Assembly (NCBI GenBank): GCA_030435675.1
Contig: CM059624.1
Location: 13,478,769-13,542,768 of the forward strand
Length of the DNA stretch: 64,000 nt
Source: Steinernema hermaphroditum
Lineage: Eukaryota > Nematoda > Chromadorea > Rhabditida > Steinernematidae
Reading direction: 5' to 3'
Position numbers and translations under genes: made by a program. This document shows, one piece after another, positions 55,424 through 64,000 of this stretch. Within the stretch, counting starts at the first letter, position 1. Each line of letters opens with the position of its first letter. The notes under the pieces are model-generated. The model searched no databases. It saw only the letters and a program-made list of their open reading frames with translations, and was not told where the DNA came from.

Positions 55424-56822
55424 TTATTCAAATTCTGCATCTTCCAGCATGTGAACGAATCGCTTTGTTATCCTCCCCATCGTCTCTCCTTCTTCGACGA
55501 CATCTTCGGGATTCTCGAGGATCGTCATAGTGATGAGGATGGCCACTTGAAGTGCCTTTTTATAAGCGGCATGGGCCTAAAAATTCGATTTTTAGATATG
55601 ATCCAGCATGAGACTCACCTTTTCATATGTCAAATCGATGTGCAGCTCATATTTCTTCTTATATTCATTCATCTTACCCACGTAGTATGTCAAAACTTCC
55701 TTCTCGCATGATTTTCTCGTTTCCGCGTCCATGTTAATGGCCAGAATCGAAGCCAAGTCGTTGGCGTATGAGCCTAGAGCACGGTTTGTTTCAAAGGTCT
55801 GCCACTGAATCCCTACCGCTGAAACAGTCCTGCCAGTCGATGATCGAAAGAAGCTTTCTCTTTCCGTTTTCAACATGCTCCCAGAGCACATTCGATGGCC
55901 AGAGGTCTCCTTGACAGATAACGGAGGGCATGCCTAATTCGGGTCTACACGCCACCACCTCCATCATCTTATCGTACTCCGATAGAGCGATCGTTTTCTC
56001 GGCTAACTCTTCTGTAAACCAAGGATAGTCCTTGTTTTCGAGAAGTTCGTGAGCGGAGAGTGTAATGAAGCCCTTGATGCATTTGAACAGACTGCTAACG
56101 GGCTTGAAGTTGCTCTGAACGAATTCCTGCTGAAGAATACAGTGCACCTGGAGTTGACAGATAACGTCGACCATTTCGAGGGCTTCTTCTTTAGTGAGGC
56201 CTTTGCTGGGTTCTCGGTGGGCCCGATCGCTTAGATCTTCCATGATAATAATGCCCTAAAATGTCGAAGGTTTGGGGAACGTTTTGTCTTGGCTACTTCG
56301 TTAGTTTCCGACAAGTATTCTCCATAAACAAATCGTGGAATTCGAACAGATGAGGGGAGCTGTTGCCTGGCAAATCTGTAGAAGTCGACCTCGCGGTTGT
56401 GGGTCTCTTGAACTTGAAGTCGATTGATCGTTTCCTGCTCTCTCAACTCCTCCTCACTGAACTTCTTCGATTCCTGGTTAGCTCTATTCAAGTACTCATT
56501 CAAGTGCTCGGCTGTAGGGATCTAAGAGCCATAAGCCATTGATCTAGATCCACTATTCACCAATACCCACTTTACAGACCACAGAATAAGAGTCACCACT
56601 TTCAGACATCAGTTTAACGCTGTAGATGTTGGATCCGAACCCGCGATCTTCAGAGATAAGACTCTGATTGGCGTTCTCAATCTAAAACCATAGTAAAAAG
56701 CTTCCAGAAAGTGGAATATCTTTCACCTTTTCATATTTAGGATAGAGGTCGTCGCACTTCGCCAAAATATCAGTCAGGAATTGCAGAGTATACTGAGAAT
56801 TGCCAATTTTCTGCTGCTTCAT
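55424..56822 (-). CDS. CHK kinase-like (DUF1679-type) protein
   Basis: Six exons on the minus strand, 56,727-56,822, 56,571-56,681, 56,297-56,521, 55,830-56,255, 55,619-55,798 and 55,424-55,576, give 396 residues, matching the family (about 390-420). These APH-fold proteins resemble choline and ecdysteroid kinases; substrates in nematodes are largely unknown. Visible motifs are SYSVVCKIPTAEHL (nucleotide-binding lysine strand), GIIIMEDLS, the catalytic loop CQGDLWPSNVLW with Asp261 and Asn266, and SIIDWQTFETNRA with Asp284. The catalytic loop has Gln where the family usually has His before Gly-Asp. Introns are 45, 49, 41, 31 and 42 nt. The 31-nt interruption (55,799-55,829) falls exactly inside the IIDWQ/TFE motif, is not a multiple of three, has no GT donor, and is bordered by TGGCAG repeats. 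It must be removed for the conserved protein to form; otherwise the gene is disrupted. The start follows a TTCTTTCAG acceptor. Confidence 0.78.
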
Positions 56823-57596
56823 TCTGAAAGAACATCGAATAGCACCAAAGATTGACTAAGGCAAGTGCAGGCGAGCAAAGGGCGACCGACCGATATTTGA
56901 AGTGCGGCTAGCGTCACGTTGTGCAATCGAGTGACGTTTCCATGGGTGTGCTTTGAGTGTGTTTTGATCGCGCGCGGGAAAGTGCATTTGAGAAATTCAG
57001 GTGTTCGCCAGCTACTTCTGCCCTGTTTTGCATAATCAAAGGTGCATTTGGGAGACCTGGATGTGGTTGAAAGAGAAGAGGAGTAAATGAACATGACCAC
57101 AGGTCAAAAGACCAACAAATATAAGAATATTTATTGCGTTCTTAAAGGAGATTGACAATGAATGATCAATTGTCTTCATGGTACCACACTTTGAAGGATG
57201 AAGGGCCTAAAACAAAAACTGTCTCGTTCTTGCATTTGAGACATAAAAGGTCAGTCTGGAATTGCTTTGCCTTCTCTGTCCCCTTAGACTATCGGCGCTC
57301 TGTCTGGAATGTCGTTCACACATGGAAAGGACAGGTGGGAGCGGTACAACTCAAGCGATCATCCATTGTCGCTCGGTTGGTTTGTGAAATTTTTGGATCT
57401 GCCCGGTTGGAAACGGCCGGGCTTATAAATGTTCTCTTGGCTTAGGTGAGTGTAACCTTACCCAATCCGACAAATGCACTCGATCAACCCGCTTGGAAAA
57501 TGCTCTTTTTTCATGGCCTGTTCCATACAAGTGCACATTTAAGATACATTCGAGTCTGTCGGTGAATAATGACCGAAGCACACGTCTTAAACACAA
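56823..57596. other. Intergenic region between CHK and EEP copy 1
   Basis: The region is the 5' flank of the CHK gene and 3' flank of the hydrolase. Motifs of the form AAATGCACTT recur near 56,984, 57,041, 57,470 and 57,530. A 97-codon plus-strand frame at 57,152 shows no known motif and is not called. Confidence 0.4.
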
Positions 57597-58981
57597 TCAG
57601 AACCCCTTAAAATAGAAATCGCTGATGACAGAAAAGTGGTCAGAAGGATAGTCGTTCTCCTGGTGATAGGGGATCGGATTCAGATGCTTAGAGCCAGAGT
57701 AAATTCGAGAATCGGTCACGGCCAGTTGGGGACTACGGTAGAAGATGAAGTCGATGCGATCTTGAGGCTCGGGAATGGAGTATCCCCACTCCTTTCCGGA
57801 CAACTTCTGCACTGTCGACCACGTGTTCCCTGGGGTCTCGAGTGGATCGGGGTGCATCTCGCGGAATGAGTCGACAAAACCGCCATTTTCCTCGAGGATT
57901 TTGGTTGCTGGCCAAGGAAAGGTCCATCCCGCATGGATGTGCCTAAAGCTTGTGCAGATTCAAGCATCAGGTTTGGCCTACTTTTCGGCTGTGGTCCAAT
58001 CATGATGAGAAGGACAGTTGAAGTCGCCACAAACAAAAAGGGGCATGGTGGACGAATTCTTTAGACCTTGTTTAAAATCTTCGTTGATTAGAAGTTCTTG
58101 GATTTGCTGAACTCGACCTAGACAGCATGTTCGTCTTTTGGATGAGAGTTCGATGTGCCTACCAGCCCAATCGAAGCCCGTGTTCAACTCTCCGGCGAAG
58201 ATTTGAGATTTATCTGTAACCATTCTGTTGTAGGCAGCGTAGGGACCATAAGAGCGGGGTTCCAGATGAAGACTCCAAAAATTGATGGTCATGTTGTTAT
58301 GCAGGAGGGATATTTGAACTCCAATCCCTCCATCTACTTGAGTAACTGTGCCATTTACGATCTGAAAGATCTAATCTATTTTACAAGAAGGCCGGACCAG
58401 AGCCGAGCTAGTTCCCTGGGGGTTCAAGTCGGCTCTGATTGGTACGCCAACTGGGCCGAGGCGGAGCTGGTAGATTACGATATTTACGCCTACTTCTGTG
58501 GAAAATTTCAACCTGACATACTTGACAGCTTTCCTCTATCACCGACTGCACATACCGTATGCCTTGTCAGAATTCCAGCATCCGGATAACTCGCATTTTT
58601 GCAAACTCCCGTCCAGCTCGGACCCATCAGTGTCGTTAGATTTTTGATGATTTCGGCTGTTTTTACCTCCTAGAATAGGCATAAACACTGTTTTGGGGAT
58701 GTTTCATAGACCTGCAGTGCGACCACATCAGGATTATTGGCCAGAATATGCTTTGTGATCTTCTTCATCCCGTCAGTCACTTCGTCTCCCGAAAGCCAAA
58801 TATTAAAGGTCATCACTCGAAGAGCCGCATTCTCGAAAGACACTTTTTCGATGGAGCTGACAAAGTGTGCCACGTCGTTGGGACGCTGAGAAGGATTGTG
58901 ATCGAGGAGGTGAGTGGGAGGTGGATTCGGAGCAGAGAGGACCGTCAATAGGTAGGAGAACAACATGACCAGTAGCATCAT
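57597..58981 (-). CDS. Secreted EEP-fold hydrolase (endonuclease/exonuclease/phosphatase family), copy 1
   Basis: Five exons on the minus strand, 58,712-58,981, 58,556-58,669, 58,163-58,361, 57,982-58,117 and 57,597-57,942, give 354 residues. It begins MMLLVMLFSYLLTVLSAPNP, a signal peptide, so the enzyme is extracellular or lysosomal. The metal-dependent EEP catalytic set is complete: Asn60 in VMTFNIWLSG, Glu91 in ALQE, His in WSLHLEPRSYGPYA, Asp226 and Asn228 in FVCGDFNCPSHHDW, and Asp341-His342 in YPSDHFSV. The family includes DNase I-like nucleases, sphingomyelinases and phosphodiesterases; the GDFN.PSH.DW form resembles secreted bacterial-type phosphodiesterases, but the substrate cannot be read. 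The start follows an ATTGTTTCAG acceptor by 10 bp. The third intron (58,118-58,162, 45 nt) is in frame and stop-free; it is called by comparison with copy 2. Exon 5 is nearly identical to that of copy 2. Confidence 0.85.
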
Positions 58982-58989
58982 GTAGTTTA

Positions 58990-59755
58990 ACCCTGAAACA
59001 ATGCTGTTTTTGTGAGAAGAACTGAGCAGATAAACCCTTTGTGCAAAAAGGGGTGTTGGAATCGCAACCATATGGAACGAAGGCCAAAGTAGAGACATCT
59101 GGCGGTGAGGCAATTGGAACGCAGATGCGGACTTGTTGTGTTCCATTGTTCCTCAGAGAGCAAAATTTACTATACCATCTGTCTTAACCCTCCATTCACC
59201 GATAAAACCTACCAGGCTTTGCTTCACTCTACCATGTCTATCGCCTTGCCTAATTTCAGCCGAATCGGCGTGGGACAGTTTATGTGCTTCCTTTGCAAGT
59301 TTGGTATACTATCCTCGTTCAGACGTAACATTCGAAGGGTATTTATGCGGTCACGTGGCCAGAATAGAATAGGGTTTGTCGCTGTGACATCTAAAAGGGG
59401 GAGAGGGGGACGCTTCACCACAAAAGTTAAATTTGGGTTGCTAGTTCCGATTGCAAAAAAGGGTTGCAAATCAAGGACCAGTGTTGACAAATGGCCAGAT
59501 GTGCCTATAAACCGACGGGATTTTGGAGTTGCCCATGTGCCAATTTTCAGTTTGATCTGAGAGAGACATTTTGGATGGTTCCCTTGTTAGTTTTTGTGAC
59601 GGCATTTATCAATACAAGTTAACAATAAAACGTCGGGCACCTTCGAACCAACTGTCATAACTGTCATCAACAATATTCGCATCGGCATCACCTGAACGCT
59701 TTCCCTTGAAGTTAGCGATGCAAAACCTAAAGGAGGGAAGTCACAGATGGCGAAT
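58990..59755. other. Intergenic region between EEP copy 1 and the MARCH gene
   Basis: A 151-codon plus-strand frame and an 88-codon minus-strand frame overlap here (59,105-59,560). Neither has a recognisable motif, homologous neighbour or splice context, so no gene is called. An AATAAAAC on the plus strand at 59,624 has no partner gene. Confidence 0.4.
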
Positions 59756-59760
59756 GTTGG

Positions 59761-60390
59761 CTAAACCAACCTGCTGCAATCCGTTTCGATTGTCCAGCCA
59801 GAGAAAATTAGCAATGGGAGAAAAACTAAGAACGCGATAGAGGCGATCAAGCCTGCTAAGACAGCGAAGGCTCTGATGGGAAATCTGAACACAATGTCGA
59901 ATGCAAGGCCGCATCTGTAGATGAGGTTGTTCAAAGCGTAAGCACTCCTAAGAAGCACAGATTTCGTTGCTTGTTCATTCGGATTCCAGCTGAAATGTGA
60001 GTTTAAGATTTGATGGCTGTGTGAGTACAAAACTTACTGTTGACGCCCGACGTCTCCGATAAATCGAAATAATCCAATCGACCCGGTCAACAGAAGCATA
60101 ATCGGAGCTCCGACAACACAGCAAATTGCTCGAGTAGGAAAGTCGATGACGTATCGTCGAGCATTCGTCTTGTTCGTGACAATCTTCTGATAGATGATCC
60201 AATCATGACAGATTTGACAGCGCTTCCTGAACTCTGACCGTCTCTCGTGTGAAATTTGCATCCAGCGAAGAAGACATCCCTGGTGGACGTAGCGGATAGA
60301 TCCGTCACAGTGGCACGGCTCTAGAAGAGGATTGGTCTCTTCGTCGGTCTCCGGCAGAAAGCAGAAACGACACAGGCACTCCTCCGCCAT
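59761..60390 (-). CDS. MARCH-type RING-CH membrane ubiquitin ligase
   Basis: Two exons on the minus strand, 60,038-60,390 and 59,761-59,989, with a 48-nt GT-AG intron, give 193 residues. A C4HC3 RING-CH (RINGv) domain opens the protein: Cys7, Cys10, Cys26, Cys28, His36, Cys39, Cys58 and Cys61, with the diagnostic tryptophan in CLLRWMQ (Trp43). Two hydrophobic regions follow, AICCVVGAPIMLLLTGSIGLF and AVLAGLIASIAFLVFLPLLI, so the topology matches small MARCH proteins (RING-CH plus two membrane passes), which ubiquitinate membrane proteins in endosomes, the plasma membrane or mitochondria. I chose the ATG at 60,390 because it places the RING-CH at the N-terminus; an in-frame ATG at 60,489 would add 33 residues without known motif. 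It sits between the two EEP paralogues on the same strand. Confidence 0.87.
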
Positions 60391-60747
60391 CGATGACGAA
60401 GGAGTGGGGTGAATGGATGCGCGGAGGTGCGCATAGGTCGACTTCGCACATCCTGTCACAACGCACAAATGTTGGACAGTATTGATCAACGTCGACTCGA
60501 ATGGCTAGTTGATTCGAAACTCAAAACTTGAAATAGACTCGAAAAGTTGAAGGACTGTTCCACCATAGCTGTAGCTTCACACAGCTACACGAAAAACGCG
60601 CCCCTTCTTGAACTTTGAGTCTTGGTTGTCATTTTTCGGGTCCGCATTCGACTCCCTTCCGAATAGATTCGGGAGCCGTACGAGCGTTCCACTGTACATG
60701 CAACCATTCGAACAAAGAGCATCTTTATATACACGAGAATCGAACAA

Positions 60748-63296
60748 TCAAAGCTGCTTAAAGTAGAAATCGCTGATGACAGAAAAGTGGTCAGAAGGAT
60801 AGTCGTTCTCCTGGTGATAGGGGATCGGATTCAGGTGCATAGAACCAGAATAAGTCCGGGAATCCCTGACGGCGAGTTGGGGACTACGGTAGAAGATGAA
60901 GTCGATGCGATCTTGAGGCTCGGGAATGGAGTATCCCCACTCCTTTCCGGAGAACTTCTGCACTGTCGACCACGTGTTCCCTGGGATCTCGAGTGGATCG
61001 GGGTGCACCTCGCGGAATGAGTCGATCATTCCGGCATGTTCGGAGAGAATCTTCGTCGCAGGCCACGGGAATTCCCAGTCGCCGTGGAGATGCCTTAAGG
61101 GTACAATTTAGAACAGGCATGTACGGCGATCCTACTTCGTGGAATTGATCCAGTCAAGATGAGAAGGCGCATTGAAGTCACCACAGACGAACAGTGGTAT
61201 TTTATCGGATTTGGCGACGGCCAAATTGAATTCGTCGTTTATGATCAGTTCTTGCATGTTTTGCACTCGACCTGGCGAAATATTTCATGTTGACGGCTTG
61301 CCAGTAACATACCGGGTTCTACGAAAGCTGTATTCAGCTCGCCGGCGAAAATTTGCGACCTGTCGGTGACCAGTTTGTTGAAGGCGGCATAAGGACCGTA
61401 GGACCGATACTCCAGGTGAAGAGCGAAGAAGTTGATCGTCAAGTCGGAGTTTTTCATTGCGATACGAGCTCCTATTCCGCGCTCGATTTCTACTTGGCTG
61501 CCGTTGATGATCTGAAAGGAATGTCTCATTGAAAGAATGACTTGTACAGCTCATACTGCGTGTCTCGTCAAGATGGCCGTGTCGGGATAGGTAGCGTTTT
61601 TCCAGGCGCCTGTCCACTCCGCACCTATGAGTTTGATGAGTTCCGGAACAGTTTCGATTGTTTCTACTTCCTGAAAGTAGGGTGGTCAAGCGAGAATCAA
61701 GGGTAATTTCAAGTCCAACTTCAATTGGGCGGATGCATTGAAGATGGACAGAATAGTAAACATCTTCACATTACTATTTGCCTCCTCTAATAAAGTAAAT
61801 GTCAGTCAGATTCGAATATAACACCCTAAAAACGCATATTTTAGACCCTTGGCTTCCTAGTTTAAGCGCTGCTATTTCCGCTCCTGGACTCTGATCTTTT
61901 ACATCATATGTTTTGAGACTGATTTATGAGATTGTTGTGCGGCAGAATCTGGTTTGAGACGAAAAGACGTTTTTTGGTCTCTGTGTTTAAACTTTGGAAC
62001 CATATGTTTTAGAAGACCCTTCTGTTAGAAGAGCAGTCAATAGAATGGGCAAAAGAGGCCAAAAAAAGAGCGGTCGTTTATGTGAGCGGACCTCAGAGAC
62101 GATCCGACCGAACGCTGAGGCGCAAATCGGTTGAAGTTGGACTCGTTGGAAGAGCAATAAAAAAGGACAAAAAGGCCATTTACCAAAAGTATTTTTCTAC
62201 ATTTAATCATCTCAACGTATTCAACACATTCATGGAGCAGGGCATTTGGCAGAGGACAGGCTGTTACCAAAGTTGCCTTGCGGATGGACAATACACACAT
62301 CGAGCATTGAGTAAAGGAATGCTGGCAACGCGGTTAGAATACGAGCGCCCACTTAACGAGAACTCTGCTTTGACCTGCTCCTCTAGACTGCTCCTTAATA
62401 TCAGAGAGATAGAGGAGATAGAGCTGTGCATAAGCATTATAATAAATGACCTGTAGCCTTACGAGCGGGTTTCCATGATGGACTCTGGATTTGAATTGAT
62501 GCCTATAGCCACCTATTTCTAAGGTACTATTGGAATTTAAGTGCGATGAGAGATCGCAAAAGTTAGTTCCAATGATGCTATGCTTAAAAATAATGGACAC
62601 ACTTGTAAGCTGTAAATCTGAAGTGTCCGCTAGGGATGTACGATGTACTCATACACTCGCCTTTACTATCTAAAACAGGGTTCGCAATTGAGGAAACTGA
62701 TGACACTTGAGTACTAGGGCATGTATGTAATTTGGCTTAGTCAACTAAAGCTTGTGAAAAAGAAAGACAATCCCTGGTCCTTAACTTGCGGTTTCTAAAT
62801 ACTTTTCACGTATGCCTTCATTAATGATACAAAACAACGAAAATCGAAATTTTACGGCGTGGAATCTATAGCTCCGTAAGCGCGCAGTGTAATACCAAAA
62901 TCTAAGGTCAAATACAGGTTATGAAAGAGTGATAAATTTTCATTGGTATGCAGCACATGGCACAATCTATAAAGATTTGGCGCAAAACATTAGTGAGGAA
63001 CTTTTAGTGCAGCCTCTTAGGTTTGGTAGAAATGATACCTGCAAAGCGACCACATCCGGATTATTGATCATAATATGCTTGGCGATCTTCTTCATTCCAT
63101 CAGTGACCTGCGCTCCAGACAGCCAAATATTAAACGTCATCACCCTGAGCTCGCCATTGTTCTGAGTGGCAAGCACGTGCTGCTGCTGCACAGCCTGCAC
63201 GTTCGTTTTGACGTTCACCGTAGTCGCCTGTGGCAGCTTCGGCGCCGCGATTGACGTTGTCACAATCGATGACAACAGCCAAAAGAGTATCACCAT
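60748..63296 (-). CDS. Secreted EEP-fold hydrolase, copy 2
   Basis: Five exons on the minus strand, 63,039-63,296, 61,557-61,670, 61,313-61,511, 61,136-61,271 and 60,748-61,093, give 350 residues. Exons 2-5 have exactly the same lengths and phases as copy 1 (114, 199, 136, 346 nt). It begins MVILFWLLSSIVTTSIAAPK, a signal peptide, followed by a Gln/Val-rich linker, then LRVMTFNIWLSG. All catalytic motifs are kept: FNIW, ALQE, FFALHLEYRSYGPYA, FVCGDFNAPSHLDW and YPSDHFSV. The start follows CCTTTCAG by 13 bp. Intron 1 is 1,368 nt and holds a family R fragment; the others are 45, 41 and 42 nt. Central exons are well diverged from copy 1, but exon 5 is about 95 percent identical in DNA over about 260 bp, which suggests gene conversion. 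The substrate is unknown. Confidence 0.86.
62040..62140 (-). repeat. Family R fragment inside intron 1 of EEP copy 2
   Basis: GAGCGGTCGTTTATGTGAGCGGACC, CAGAGACGATCCGACCGAACGCTGAGGCGCAAAT correspond to the terminal motif of family R with substitutions. The hairpin core is absent. Confidence 0.5.
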
Positions 63297-64000
63297 GTTT
63301 GTCTCCCAACTGAAAGGATTATCCATCATCGGACGCAAAAAAGCGCAAACACTTTTTGGAGAGAAGGAAGCGCACGAAGGGAACCTGTTCAAACTGACAA
63401 GATCCAGCGCGCCCCGCGAAGCTATGTAAATAGGGGCCCTTCGAAGCCGAGGGCCCCGCGAAGTCGGCATCGAAGTGTCAAGTTGCCGACGGCAAGGTCG
63501 TCGTCAAGGGGTTCGCGGACAAAAGACGAAACCGAAAGTGAAAGGGAGGTGATCAAGGCCTTTCTGATGACCTTTGCGGCGACTGATTGGAGCGGCGTCC
63601 AGATGACGATGACGATGAAGTTTGAAGTGGCGCGGAGAAAACGAGAAACAGATGTTGTTGTGATGGGACTTTGCATAAGCGATCGATTATGGTGGATTTT
63701 GGACGGCAGGACGATGGCGATATGATAAAAGACAGTGTCTGTTTACTCGACGGCAGACATGGCTATCGAGTGGTGCGCAAACGTAGTCGGATCATGTCAA
63801 CAAGCTCGTAAAATGTGATCTTTAGACGGTTCTCCATACTTCGGTTTGTCCATGCGTTTTGTGTTTTCCTACTGGAAATACATGATGATAGCCAGAGCTC
63901 AAAAACTGGAATAGCAACTGTTTATCTACGTCTTAAAAACGAGGCTCATTTTTGTTGTTCCTCGTCGATTAGAACGGTTCCACGGCAGAAACATATTCTC
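63297..64000 (-). promoter_or_regulatory. 5' flank of EEP copy 2
   Basis: GC-richer DNA for about 350 bp upstream of the start. It contains a perfect 8-bp inverted repeat GGGGCCCT...AGGGCCCC with a 9-bp loop (63,433-63,457). No TATA element is evident and no further gene is supported up to the window edge. Confidence 0.35.

Noticed and set aside
59105..59560. 151-codon plus-strand frame between EEP copy 1 and the MARCH gene
   Set aside because: No recognisable domain or splice context, and a competing minus-strand frame overlaps it; noted only as an intergenic frame.
1..64000. CRISPR arrays, rRNA genes and bacterial-type operons
   Set aside because: No regularly spaced repeats, no rRNA-like sequence and no prokaryotic gene organisation were seen; the window is eukaryotic.

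Overview
This is a nuclear genomic window from a nematode, most likely in or near the rhabditids. Three things suggest this. First, the gene families: a ground-like (GRL) cuticle/secreted protein, an expanded-type Skp1-related protein, a nematode-type CHK/DUF1679 kinase-like protein, divergent F-box-like single-exon genes and a Ly-6-like secreted protein. Second, most introns are tiny (about 38-50 nt) with nematode-style T-rich AG acceptors. Third, several start codons lie just downstream of a TTTCAG-type acceptor with no usable donor upstream, the pattern expected for spliced-leader trans-splicing. I cannot name the species. All splice models were made by eye; they were kept only where phases closed and the protein matched a family or a paralogue.

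Layout. Positions 1-37,700 are gene-poor, AT-rich and full of decayed mobile DNA: Tc1/mariner relics at about 5.7, 14.7 and 27.4-28.1 kb, a Tc1-derived foldback at 25.1-25.5 kb, a clean hAT-type foldback MITE with an 8-bp target duplication at 22.9-23.3 kb, and many copies of one TIR-bearing repeat with a conserved hairpin core (called family R here). The genes in this part are a three-exon Ly-6-like gene (12.0-12.5 kb, +), a small multi-pass membrane protein (26.0-26.7 kb, -), and two copies of a four-exon secreted/membrane protein (23.6-24.6 and 29.3-30.3 kb, -) made by a roughly 1.3-kb segmental duplication.

Positions 37,700-50,500 hold mixed genes: two paralogous single-exon F-box-like genes (+), a DGAT2/MOGAT-type acyltransferase (-), a single-exon type I membrane protein (+) and an eight-exon ground-like gene (+). 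Positions 50,500-63,300 are a dense run on the minus strand. In transcription order it is: EEP-fold secreted hydrolase (copy 2), MARCH-type RING-CH ligase, EEP hydrolase (copy 1), CHK kinase-like, Skp1-related, Enhancer of polycomb, and a small unknown gene about 130 bp downstream of Enhancer of polycomb that could share its operon.

No single pathway links these genes. Two themes recur. One is ubiquitin ligase parts (Skp1-like adaptor, F-box-like candidates, MARCH ligase). The other is unusual splicing: a 30-nt intron, at least three GC-AG introns, and a 31-nt interruption with no GT donor inside conserved coding sequence. The family R repeat, two copies of which lie just upstream of intronless genes, is the best candidate for something undescribed.
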